Source: Candidatus Paraburkholderia kirkii (GTDB lineage Bacteria; Pseudomonadota; Gammaproteobacteria; Burkholderiales; Burkholderiaceae). From it: a stretch of DNA of 64,000 nucleotides. Numbering within the stretch: the stretch's first letter is position 1; every line of letters begins with the position of its first letter. The position numbers and the translations under genes are program-made. The stretch spans positions 62,001 through 126,000 of the forward strand of contig LFKV01000023.1 of the NCBI GenBank assembly GCA_001189345.1. Direction: 5' to 3'. Shown one piece after another: positions 40,425 through 49,300 of the stretch. Under the pieces are notes generated by a model, which saw nothing but the letters and a program-made list of their open reading frames with translations, was not told the DNA's origin and ran no database searches.

Positions 40425-42271
40425 ATGCCAGCACCGATTGAAGACTATGCGATGGTCGGCGACGGCCACACCGCTGCCCTCATTTCACGCGACGGCTCCG
40501 TCGATTGGCTCTGTTGGCCGCGCTTCGACTCCGGCGCGTGCTTCGCCGCGCTGCTCGGCGCGCCCGAGCACGGCCGATGGCTCCGCCCGCGCTGCCCGAT
40601 GGCGAGGCGCCCGTCATCACGCGCCGCTACCGCGAGGACACGCTGATTCTCGAGACCGATTTCGAAACGCCGCAGGGCGCGGTCACCCTGGTCGATTTCA
40701 TGCCCTTGCGCAACGGTCATTCCGAGCTCGTGCGCATGAAGATGGAGCTCGTGCTTGCGCTTCGATTACGGCTCCATCGTGCCCTGGGTCAGCCGCCTGC
40801 CCGACGACAGCGGCATTCGCGCCATCGCCGGACCGGACCTCGCGGTGCTGCGCACGCCCGTCGAACTGGTCGGCGAGAACATGCATACGACCGCATGCTT
40901 CGATGTCGGCGCGGGGGAGCGCATACTCTTCTCGCTGTGCTACTCGCAGTCGCATCTGCGCTTGCCGCCCGCGCACGATCCGCATACGCAGCTCGCGCGC
41001 ACCGAGAACCACTGGCACGAATGGTCCGGCCAGAGCGAGCTCAAGGGCCGCTGGGCGCCCGCCCCGCTGCTCGCTCGTCACGCTGAAGGCGCTCGCCTAC
41101 GAGCCGACGGGCGGCATCGTCGCGGCCCCGACGACTTCGCTTCCCGAGCAGCTCGGCGGCACCCGCAACTGGGACTACCGCTACTGCTGGCTGCGCGACG
41201 CGACCATCGCCCTGCTCGCGATGATGCGCGGCGGCTACTACGACGAAGCCCGCGCATGGCGCGCGTGGTTGGGCCGCGTGATGGCGGGCTCGCCTTCGCA
41301 AATCCAGATCATGTACGGCATCGCGGGCGAGCGGCGGCTGCCCGAGTGGGAAATCCCGTGGCTGCCGGGCTACGAGGGCGCGGCGCCCGTGCGCATCGGC
41401 AACGGCACGGTCGATCAGTTGCAGCTCGACGTCTATGGCGAAGTGATGAACGCGCTGTACCTCGCGCGCGTCGGCGGCCTGCAGAGCGACGAGACGGCCT
41501 GGTCGATCCAGTGCGCGATGCTGCAGCACCTGGACACGATCTGGAAAGAACCCGACGAGGGCATCTGAGAAGTGCGCGGCGGCCGGCAGCACTTCACCTT
41601 TTCGAAGGTGATGGCCTGGGTCGCGTACGACCGCGCGATCAAATCGGCAGAAAAGTTCGAACTGCCCGGTCCGATCGACCATTGGTGCGAAATGCGCGCG
41701 CGCGTGCGCGCCGAAGTGCTCAAGAAAGGCTGGAACGCGAAGCTCAACTCCTTCACGTAGGCCCTATGGCAGCGACGCGCTCGATGCGAGCCTGCTGCTC
41801 ATCCCGCTGCTCGGATTTTTGCCACCAAACGATCAGCGAGTGACCGGAACCGTACATGCGATCGAGACGAAACTGACGCATGATGGGCTCGTCAAGCGCT
41901 ATCACACCGCCGAGGTCGAGGACGGGCTGCCGCCCGGCGAAGGCACGTTTCTGGCTTATAGCTTCTGGCTGGTCGACAACTTCGCGCTGCAGGGCCGGAT
42001 CGACGAAGCACACCGGATGTTCGAGCGTCTCGTCGGCCTCGCAAACGATGTCGGACTGCTCGCGGAGGAATACGACACGGTGGCGAAGCGCATGGTGGGA
42101 AATTTCCCCCAGGCATTCACGCACGTGGCGCTCGTTCATACGGGGATGAACCTGATGCGCCACGAAGAGGAAATGGCGAAGGCGACCGGCCAGCCGTCGG
42201 GCTCCGAAAGCCCGGAGGACGTTGCAGCGCAGGCCGAGATCGACGCCGCCGACGCCGAAGGAAATTCTTAA
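40425..42271 (+). pseudogene. Glycoside hydrolase family 15 (glucoamylase/trehalase-like), multiple lesions
   Basis: This is a GH15 protein of about 610 residues. The N-terminus is [20 protein letters not shown] with [17 protein letters not shown]. The (alpha/alpha)6 barrel shows NWDYRYCWLRDATIALLAMM and YGIAGERRLPEWEIPWLPGY. Frame changes occur near 40590, 40757 (extra T in GTGCTTGCG) and 41065. TGA at 41566-41568 replaces the Trp of GIWEVRGG. TAG at 41758-41760 replaces Gln in SFTQAYGSD and is followed by one extra C. The tail (FLAYSFWLVDNFALQG, LVGLANDVGLLAEEYD) is otherwise perfect. It would have hydrolysed trehalose or alpha-glucans. Confidence 0.85.
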
Positions 42272-42633
42272 ATGTCTGTTTTGCTTGGCGAAATGGTTGC
42301 TTTGCCGGCAAAATTGCTGCAAAGCAGCATTGGTAGTTTATTCGATGCGCTGCTGAGGTGTTGTTTATAAGCCGGCAATTTCTGCCGATCTGTTGAGTTG
42401 AACGTTTAATGCGCGGAAAATCCTGCCTCGACTCGTTCATCACTGAGAGTCGATCGCACAGAAGACTCGTGCAGAAAGCAGAAAGAAAAAGCAAGAAAGA
42501 CAGTGCCCCGGCGGCGCGGCGACAGCCCGCCGCGCCGCCGGGGGTCATCGAGTACCGTTGAGTTCATCGCCGGATGCTTTCTTTGCCCGGATCAACGGGC
42601 GTACCGGTTCCAACCGGAGTTACTGGGGCAACC
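42272..42633. other. AT-rich leader upstream of phaZ
   Basis: This 362-base stretch is noticeably richer in A and T. It holds a CTGC-N3-GCAG dyad at 42317-42327 and TTGTTTATAAG near 42361. GCAGAAAGCAGAAAG (about 42473) is a short tandem repeat. No gene is seen. It probably carries the phaZ promoter. Confidence 0.5.
42317..42327. promoter_or_regulatory. Candidate PhaR-type operator upstream of phaZ
   Basis: CTGCAAAGCAG, within the dyad TGCTGCAAAGCAGCA, fits the CTGC-N3-GCAG site described for the polyhydroxyalkanoate regulator PhaR in Paracoccus. It lies about 305 bases before the phaZ start. Whether this organism's PhaR uses it is an inference. Confidence 0.35.
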
Positions 42634-43908
42634 ATGCTCTATCAAATTCACGAATTTCAGCGGGCCGTGCTGTCTCCCCTCACAGCATGGGCCGAGGCCG
42701 CTTCCAAATCGTTCGTCAATCCGGCCAGTTCCCTCGCCTACGTTCCCGGCTCGAGCCGTTTCGCGGCAGCGTACGAACTTCTGTACCGGCTGGGCAAGGA
42801 TTACGAGAAGCCCGAGTTCAATATTCACCAGATCGTCAAGGACGGCCACAACATTCCGATCGTCGAGCAGACCGTGATCGAGAAGCCGTTCGGCCGCCTG
42901 CTGCACTTCAAGCGCTTCGCCGACGACAGCGCCACCGTCACCAAGCTGAAGAACGAGCCGATCGTGCTCGTCTGCGCGCCGCTCTCGGGCCAACACTCGA
43001 CGCTCTTGCGCGACACCGTGCGCACGCTTTTGCAGGATCACAAGGTGTACATCACCGACTGGATTGATGCGCGCATGGTGCCGATCGAAAACGGCCCGTT
43101 CCATCTGGACGACTACGTCGAGTACATCCAGGAGTTCATCCGCCATATCGGCGCGAAGGACCTGCACGTGATTTCCGTGTGTCAGCCGACCGTGCCCGTG
43201 CTCGCGACCATTTCGCTGATGGCGAGCCGCGACGAGGACACTCCGCGCACCATGACCATGATGGGGCGGCCCGATCGATGCGCGCCGCAGCCCGACGTCG
43301 GTCAACTCGCTGGCGAACGAGCATTCTTACGAGTGGTTCGAGAACAACGTCATCTACACGGTGCCAGCGAACTATCCTGGCGTGGGACGTAAGGTTTATC
43401 CGGGCTTCCTGCAACATGCGGGCTTCGTCGCAATGAACCCCGAGCGCCACCTCACCGCCCATTGGGACTTCTATCAAAATTTGCTGCGCGGCGACGACGA
43501 GGACGCCGAGCAGCATCGGCGGTTCTACGACGAATACAACGCCGTGCTCGACATGGCCGCCGAGTACTACCTCGAGACGATTCGCATCGTGTTCCAGGAG
43601 TTCCGGCTCGCGGAAGGTACCTGGGAAGTGCACGGCGAGCTGGTGCGTCCGCAGGACATCAAGCACACCGCCCTCTTCACGATCGAGGGCGAGCTCGACG
43701 ACATTTCCGGCAGCGGCCAGACGCGCGCTGCGCACAACCTGTGCACGGGCATTTCGGCGAAGCACAAGCGGCACATTTCACTGCCGACAAAGCCGGCCAC
43801 TACGGCATCTTCTCGGGCCGCCGCTGGCGCACGATGGTTTATCCGCAATTGCGCGAGTTCATCCTCGAGCACGACAAGACGCCGAAGACGGAAGCCGTGC
43901 CCGCGTAA
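42634..43908 (+). pseudogene. phaZ: Intracellular polyhydroxybutyrate depolymerase, two insertions
   Basis: PhaZ mobilises stored PHB granules. The N-terminus MLYQIHEFQRAVLSPLTAWA and the nucleophile motif VISVCQPTVP, where Cys replaces the usual lipase Ser, mark the Ralstonia-type intracellular enzyme. One extra G near 43262 shifts the frame after TMTMMG. GPIDARRSPTSVNSLANEHS, YEWFENNVIYTVPANYPG and the rest follow in another frame. A second change near 43778 (two extra bases) returns it for FTADKAGHYGIFSGRRWRT to the end. The sum is +3. Residues 211-380 are out of frame, including the catalytic Asp/His part. Confidence 0.88.
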
Positions 43909-43965
43909 CCTGCGGATCCGCGCGTTGCGCGTTCGTCGCGCGACCGCTTCCGCCGCTGCAAGAAC

Positions 43966-44001
43966 AAAACGTCGCGCCTTGCAAAAGGCGCGACGTTTTT
44001 T
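43966..44001. terminator. Bidirectional terminator phaZ / tetR
   Basis: AAAACGTCGCGCCTT and AAGGCGCGACGTTTT form a 15-base-pair stem around GCAA and end in a T run. The converging genes stop on both sides. Confidence 0.9.
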
Positions 44002-44032
44002 CTTCGGGCGGCGCGGGCGCGATGGCGATGGA

Positions 44033-44664
44033 TCAGCGGCGCGTCAGATAAGCCAGCAGCAACTCGGTGTTCATCCGCACGATCTGCTCGCGCTGGTTCG
44101 GCTCGCTGAAATCGAGCCCGAAACTGGCTTCCAGCGTGAAGCGGTTGGAGACGATGTAATAGCCGAGGCCCGACAGCGTCACGTAGAACTTGAGCGGATC
44201 GACGTCGGTGCGAAACAATCCGGCCTTCTGGCCACGATCGAGAATGGCCGTGAGCGTCGTGACGATCGGCGAAATGAGTTCGCGGATGCGATTCGATCCT
44301 TTGATATATCGCGCCTCATGCAAGTTTTCGTTATTGATGAGGCGCAGCAGTTCCGGATGGTCCCGGTAGTAATCCCAGACGAAATGCGCGAGCCGCGTCA
44401 TCGCTTCGATGGGCGCGACGCCGTCGAGCTCCAGCGTGCGCTCGGCTTCGACGAGCGCCGCGAGCGCATGCTCAAGCACGGCGGTGAACAACTGCTCCTT
44501 GCTGCCGAAGTAGTAATAGAGCATGCGTTCATTGGCTCCGCCCGGCACGCGATCTGATCGACGCGCGCGCCGAACAGGCCTCCGGCAGCGAACTCCTCCG
44601 CGGCGGCAAGCAAGATACGGCGCCGGGTGCCTTCAGGATCTCTTTTGATTTTCGGCTGATACAT
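44033..44664 (-). pseudogene. TetR-family regulator, one frameshift in the DNA-binding domain
   Basis: The N-terminus MYQPKIKRDPEGTRRRILLA and EEFAAGGLFGARVDQIA is the first half of a TetR helix-turn-helix. Near 44545 the frame shifts, and GGANERMLYYYFGSKEQLF, the second half of the motif, continues in another frame with the ligand domain (FVWDYYRDHPELLRLI). The repaired length is about 210 residues. The target is unknown. It converges on phaZ. The broken recognition helix makes activity unlikely. Confidence 0.8.
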
Positions 44665-45040
44665 AGTGGCATGACTCGGGAGCCGCGTTGCCGGATTAGC
44701 GTCACGCGGCCCGCGTTGGGGTACATAACGTGAACGGGCGCTGCCCAGGGTTATTGGGAAACACCGTCCTGCGGTCAAACGAAAAAGCGCTTCGATTATG
44801 CGCACATCGAAGAGCATTGGCAATTGGGATTGAAGGCCATCCGTCACGGTGCTCGCCGACTTCGGCGATAATGGCGGTCAAAGGCAAGCGCGCCCATTCG
44901 AAGGGGACGCGCGCCGAACATGCAGCGTGCCGTCATCGTGGACGCCGAAGCATTTTACAGTGCATTTCAGGCGTCCGGCGTGAACGTAGCGACACACCTT
45001 TGCCCACGCTGCGCCAGTCCCCAGGCATCATCGCAACCCC
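44665..45040. other. Intergenic region tetR / rsxB
   Basis: These 376 bases separate divergent genes. I find no gene. The AGTGCATTTCAG patch near 44960 is the only local AT enrichment. Confidence 0.4.
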
Positions 45041-45889
45041 GTGACCGCAACCGTTTCCAGAACGCTCGCAGAGCGCATCGAAGACCTGCTGCCGCAGACG
45101 CAGTGCACCAAGTGCGGCTATCCCGCCTGCCGGCCCTACGCCGACGCCATCGCCGCGGGCGAGGCGAACTACAACCAGTGCCCGCCAGGAGGCGCCGAAG
45201 GCATCGCGCGGCTCGCCGCGCTGCTCGGCAAGCCGGTGATTCCCCTCGACACCACGCACGGCGTGGAGCGCGCGCGTCCCGTCGCCGTGATCGACGAGAA
45301 CGTGTGCATCGGCTGCACGCTATGCATGCAGGCTTGCCCGGTGGATGCGATCGTCGGCGCGGCCAAGCAGATGCATACGGTCATCCCCGGGTACGGGCTG
45401 CGATCTGTGCGTACCGCCCTGCCCGATCGATTGCATCGCGATGGTGCCGGTGACGGGCGAGCGCACCGGCTGGGACGCCTGGAGCCAGGAGGAAGCCGAC
45501 GCGGCGCGGGCGTGCCACGACCACCGCACGGCGCGCCTCGAACGCGAGCGCGCGGCGGCCGAAGCGCGGGCGAGCGCGCAGCAGGCATCGCGTGCGGCGC
45601 AGGCAAACGCGGACCCGAACGCGGACCTGAATGCGGACGCACGACCGGCGGCGCCGGCAGCGAGCGACGATCCGGAAGCGAAGAAACGCGCGATCATCCA
45701 GGCTGCGCTGGAACGCGCGCGCAGGAAGAAGGAAGAGATGACGCACCTCGGCGCGGGCCCGAAGAACACGGAGCACGTGAGCGCCGACGTGCAGGCGCAA
45801 TCGACGCCGCCGAGGAGCGCCGCCGCCGTCTCGGGCTGACCGACGACGATAACGTGCCCCCTCCCGCCGACGGCGACAAACCCGCGTGA
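45041..45889 (+). pseudogene. rsxB: Rnf/Rsx electron transport complex subunit B, two deletions
   Basis: RsxB is an iron-sulfur protein of the Rsx (Rnf-like) complex. It starts with GTG ([17 protein letters not shown]). The N-terminal Fe-S motif is [15 protein letters not shown] and the first ferredoxin motif is [14 protein letters not shown]. Near 45392 the frame breaks. The second ferredoxin motif [17 protein letters not shown] is in another frame, and its first Cys appears lost, best explained by a five-base deletion of Leu-Cys codons. One G is missing near 45799 before [20 protein letters not shown] long charged Ala/Glu/Arg tail is typical of Burkholderia. Confidence 0.85.
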
Positions 45890-45905
45890 GAACGGACATC
45901 GAACA

Positions 45906-46550
45906 ATGAACGCCAACAAGCGACGCGTCATCTTCGAGACGCTGCGGAGCCTGAATCCGCATCCGACGACCGAGCTCGAATACACCACGCCGTTCGAGCT
46001 GCTGATCGCCGTGATGCTCTCGGCGCAGGCGACCGACGTCTCCGTCAACAAGGCGATGCGCAAGATGTTCTCCGTCGCCAATACGCCCGCCGCGGTGCTC
46101 GCGCTCAGCGAGGAAGGCGTGGCGGATTACATCCGCACGATCGGGCTCTACCGCACGAAGGCGAAGAACGTGATCGCCACGTGCCGCATTCTCATCGATC
46201 AATACGGCGGTGAGGTGCCCGACAACCGCGAGGCGCTCGAGGCGCTGCCGGGCGTCGGACGCAAGACGGCGAACGTCGTGCTGAACACGGCGTTCGGGCA
46301 TCCGACGATCGCCGTCGACACGCATATCTTCCGCGTCGCCAATCGCACGGGGCTCGCGCCCGGCAAGGACGTGCGAGCGGTGGAAACGGCGCTCGAGAAA
46401 TTCACGCCGAAGGAGTTCCTGCACGACGCGCATCACTGGCTGATCCTGCACGGACGCTATGTCTGCAAGGCGCGCGTGCCGGAGTGCTGGCATTGCGCAA
46501 TCGAGCCGCTCTGCGAGTTCCGCCCGAAGACGCCCGCGCCGGTCGAATGA
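45906..46550 (+). CDS. nth: Endonuclease III
   Basis: Nth is a DNA glycosylase/AP lyase for oxidised pyrimidines. The helix-hairpin-helix is LPGVGRKTANVVLNTAFG, with the catalytic Lys in GRKTAN and the Asp in IAVDTHIFRVANR. The 4Fe-4S cluster is CKARVPECWHCAIEPLC near the C-terminus. The protein is 214 residues and complete. It follows the rsxB end by 16 bases in the usual rsxB-nth order. Confidence 0.96.
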   Translation: MNANKRRVIFETLRSLNPHPTTELEYTTPFELLIAVMLSAQATDVSVNKAMRKMFSVANTPAAVLALSEEGVADYIRTIGLYRTKAKNVIATCRILIDQYGGEVPDNREALEALPGVGRKTANVVLNTAFGHPTIAVDTHIFRVANRTGLAPGKDVRAVETALEKFTPKEFLHDAHHWLILHGRYVCKARVPECWHCAIEPLCEFRPKTPAPVE

Positions 46551-46622
46551 GCGGCCGGCGGTACTGCGGTCTACAATGACGGGTTGAGAAACCCGTAATC
46601 GACGCAATCGGACCAATACGTT

Positions 46623-47053
46623 ATGTTCAACCCCAGCCGCGACGAAGTTCGCCAGTTCTTTTCCGAAACCTGGCGCAAGGAACACGCCGGCGAAATTCTG
46701 ACGCCGCTCGAAAGCATGGCCGCCGAGTGGATCGGCCAGCATCCCGAGTATCACGACGCGCTCCTGAATCCTGAAACCCGCGAAGCCGACTACTCGCCCG
46801 ATCGCGGCCAGACCAACCCGTTTCTGCATCTGTCGATGCATCTCGCGATCAGCGAGCAGCTGTCGATCGATCAGCCGCCGGGCATCCGCCGCGCGCACGA
46901 CCGCCTCGTCGCGCGCCTGGCTCGCCGCACGACGCGCAGCACGCGATCATGGACTGCCTCGGACAGGTGATCTGGGAAGCGCAGCGCTCGGGCACGCCGC
47001 CCGACACCGACGCCTACCTCGCGCTGATCGAGTGCCTTGCTTCGCGGGACTAA
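46623..47053 (+). pseudogene. DUF1841 protein, one-base deletion
   Basis: DUF1841 proteins are about 143 residues, found in beta- and gamma-proteobacteria, with no known role. MFNPSRDEVRQFFSETWRK and LHLSMHLAISEQLSIDQPPG are the hallmark segments. One base is lost near 46918 (CGCCTGGCTCG for CGCCTCGGCTCG). The end GSPHDAQHAIMDCLGQVIWE, AQRSGTPPDTDAY, LALIECLASRD lies in another frame and stops at 47051-47053. Total length is one base short of 143 codons plus stop. Confidence 0.85.
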
Positions 47054-47088
47054 GCATTCCGCAGTTCGCGCCGGCACATGAAGCCGCC

Positions 47089-47127
47089 AAACGAAAACAC
47101 CCCGCAGAAGTGGGGGTGTTTTCGTTT
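47089..47127. terminator. Bidirectional terminator DUF1841 / cytochrome c
   Basis: AAACGAAAACACCCC and GGGGTGTTTTCGTTT pair over 15 bases. Both flanking genes converge on it. Confidence 0.85.
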
Positions 47128-47149
47128 CCAGGCGTGCCGCGAAGCGGAC

Positions 47150-47530
47150 TTACTTCTTGAGCACGAGACTGCCGTCGAGCGACTCGATGTAGGCCGCGAT
47201 GTCCTTCAGGTCGCTCTGCGACAGGTTCTGCACCTGCGCCGCCATGATGGCGTTGTTGCGGCCGAAGTTCACGTTGCCGCCGCCGATCTGATACTGACGC
47301 AGCGCCCAGTAGATGTAGCTCGCGTGCTGGCCCGCGAGCTTCGGATACTCGCCGCTCACCGGCTTGTTGAAGCCGGGGCCATGGCAGGCCGCGCAGTTGT
47401 GGCTTTCCGACAGCACCTTGCCGTTGCCCGCGTCGGCCGCGTGCGCAGTGCCGAACGCCGTCATGCCGATGAGCGCCGCTGCCGCGCATGCTGCCTTGAA
47501 GCTGTTATGGAGTGCCTGAGAGGGCTTCAT
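47150..47530 (-). CDS. c-type cytochrome, single haem
   Basis: This 126-residue periplasmic protein has a signal peptide ending GTAHAADAG and one haem site, CAACH (near residue 47). PVSGEYPKLAGQHASYIYWA and NLSQSDLKDIAAYIESL are typical of cytochrome c4/c5-like electron carriers. The frame is intact. It lies 114 bases downstream of a related gene, probably co-transcribed. Confidence 0.88.
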   Translation of the reverse strand: MKPSQALHNSFKAACAAAALIGMTAFGTAHAADAGNGKVLSESHNCAACHGPGFNKPVSGEYPKLAGQHASYIYWALRQYQIGGGNVNFGRNNAIMAAQVQNLSQSDLKDIAAYIESLDGSLVLKK

Positions 47531-47644
47531 GAATTCTCCTGTGTCGTCCGAGCCGGCGTTTCTGCGCTCGCTCCGGACCCATGCAAATAGCGCCCGCGTG
47601 CCCGAAATGCCGTATCGACGGCGCCGGTCCGCTGCACGCGCGGA

Positions 47645-48010
47645 TCACTTGTCGGGATTGTTCTTCGATTGGGGCGTCTGCGCGGCGTAGTACGCGGCGA
47701 TGTCGGCGATGTCCTGATCCGACAGCGCCGTCACGATGGCACGCATCGTGTCGAAATGACGGTCGCCCTTCTTGTAGGCGTGCAGCGCATTGGCGATGTA
47801 CTGTGCGTTCTGCCCGCCCAGCATCGGCACCTCGTAGACCTCGGGGTACGCGGTGCGGTAGCCGGGAATGCCGTGGCAGCCGATGCACATCGCAACCTTG
47901 CCCTCTGCGGCCTTCGCGTTGCCGACGACGTCGGCCGACGCCTGGGTCGCGAAGCCGGCGAGACCCGACAGCGCTGCAATCACGGCACATTTGCCAACGA
48001 AATTGTTCAT
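47645..48010 (-). CDS. c-type cytochrome, single haem
   Basis: This 121-residue periplasmic protein has a signal peptide (MNNFVGKCAVIAALSGLAGF, then ATQASA) and one haem site, CIGCH. YEVPMLGGQNAQYIANALHA and ALSDQDIADIAAYYAAQTP mark a cytochrome c4-type half. Together with the next gene it is the usual Burkholderia pair of small cytochromes that pass electrons toward terminal oxidases. It is complete. Confidence 0.88.
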   Translation of the reverse strand: MNNFVGKCAVIAALSGLAGFATQASADVVGNAKAAEGKVAMCIGCHGIPGYRTAYPEVYEVPMLGGQNAQYIANALHAYKKGDRHFDTMRAIVTALSDQDIADIAAYYAAQTPQSKNNPDK

Positions 48011-48418
48011 AGCTTCTAACCTAGCATGAGGGGAAATCCGGCGCTCTTCTGGCCTGGGGCCCGCGCCGAGCGCATCACAACCTTCTCGGGACTGTTTGCT
48101 GCTACAGGGTCCTGTCGCCACGCAGGCAAAAAAAATCGCGCTAATTGTACCGCGCGACCTACCCTCCGTCAACACGCGAACTACGCGGAAGCCTTGCTGG
48201 CAAGAGGAATCGGCTGAAAAGCGGCTGAAAAGCAATGATTTGACCTGCGACAATTCGTCCCTGTACAAGCGATGAGCCCGTCTGCGCACTGGCGTCGAAC
48301 GGGGTCGGGCGCGGCGCCACATCCCGCCGGTCGAGCGGCTCAAACGATACCCGGCGCGCGCCAATGCCGAAAGGGCTTCTGACTTATACTGGGATTTTTT
48401 CCCGACCGGATCCTCGTC
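48011..48418. other. Intergenic region cytochrome c / moxR remnant
   Basis: These 408 bases between divergent genes contain an 11-base tandem duplication (48211-48232) and TTATACT at 48384-48390, a plausible -10 for the moxR remnant. No gene is seen. Confidence 0.4.
48211..48232. repeat. 11-base perfect tandem duplication
   Basis: The 11-mer cggctgaaaag occurs twice in direct succession in non-coding DNA. Confidence 0.85.
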
Positions 48419-48690
48419 ATGCGTTTCGAAGGCTCATCGCAATACGTCGCGACCGACGATCTCAAGCTCGCGGTGAACGCCGCCATGACGCTGCAGCGGC
48501 CGCTGCTCATCAAGGGCGAGCCCGGCACCGGCAAGACCATGCACGCGGAGGAAGTGGCGGGCGCGCTCGACATGCCGCTCCTGCAGTGGCACATCAAGTC
48601 GACGACCAAGGCCCAGCAAGGCCTCTACGAATACGACGTGGTATCGCGGCTGCGCGATTCGCAACTCGGTGACGAACGCGTGAAGGATAG
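48419..48690 (+). pseudogene. MoxR-type AAA+ ATPase, 3' two-thirds deleted
   Basis: MoxR ATPases act as chaperones with a von Willebrand factor A partner. The first 85 residues remain: MRFEGSSQYVATDDLKLAVN, Walker A LIKGEPGTGKTMHAEEVAG and WHIKSTTKAQQGLYEYDVVS, then RLRDSQLGDERVKD. Walker B, sensor motifs and the whole lid are gone. At about 48684-48690 the sequence passes straight into the body of a GNAT gene in another frame. The vWA partner at 49301 is intact. Confidence 0.85.
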
Positions 48691-49275
48691 CTCGAAGGCG
48701 AGCACGTCAAGCTCGTCCCGCTCACCCTCGATCACGAAGCGGCGCTCGCCGCTGCTGCCGCCGACGGTGAGCTGTGGAAGCTCTGGTACACGAGCGTGCC
48801 CGCGCCCGGAACCACGCGCGCCTACCTCGAGGCAGCCGTCGACATGCGCGACCGGCTCGGCGCGCATCCCTTCGCCGTGATCGATCCGAACTTCGCCGTG
48901 ATCGATCCGAAGACCGGCGACGTCGTAGGGTCCACGCGCTACTTCAACGTCGAGGCGGCACACCGACGCCTGGAAATCGGCCATACGTGGTACGCGAAAC
49001 GCGTGCAGCGCACCGCGCTCAACACCGAGGCGAAGCTGCTGCTACTCGGCCACGCCTTCGAGAAGCTCGATGCCATCGCGGTCGAATTCCGCACGCATTT
49101 CATGAACCACCAGTCGCGCGCGGCCATCGCGCGGCTCGGCGCGAAGCAGGACGGCATCCTGCGCAATCACCAGATCGGCCGCGACGGCGCGTATCGCGAC
49201 ACCGTCGTGTTCTCGATCATCGAGTCGGAGTGGCCGGCCGTGCGCACGCATCTGAAGTACCGGCTCGACCGCTGA
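48691..49275 (+). pseudogene. GNAT-family N-acetyltransferase, 5' end deleted
   Basis: The reading frame begins LEGEHVKLVPLTLDHEAALA without its start codon and runs to KYRLDR at 49275. It is a RimJ-like acetyltransferase, with the CoA-region segment VVGSTRYFN and RRLEIGHTWYAKRVQRT. The 5' end, together with most of moxR, was removed by one deletion. An in-frame 21-base duplication doubles the segment FAVIDPN/FAVIDPK at 48871-48912. ATG at 48850 (MRDRLG) could start a shorter product. The substrate is unknown. Confidence 0.8.
48871..48912 (+). repeat. 21-base tandem duplication inside the GNAT gene
   Basis: Two adjacent 21-mers starting ttcgccgtgatcgatccgaa differ only in the last base (c or g). 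They encode FAVIDPN and FAVIDPK, in frame. Confidence 0.85.
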
Positions 49276-49300
49276 TGTTCGTCACGACGGAGAACGCGCC

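Noticed and set aside
7502-48912. Tandem duplications as footprints of excised insertion sequences
   Set aside because: No terminal inverted repeats or transposase remnants lie at any site, and bacterial elements rarely leave such clean duplications, so slippage or break repair is simpler.
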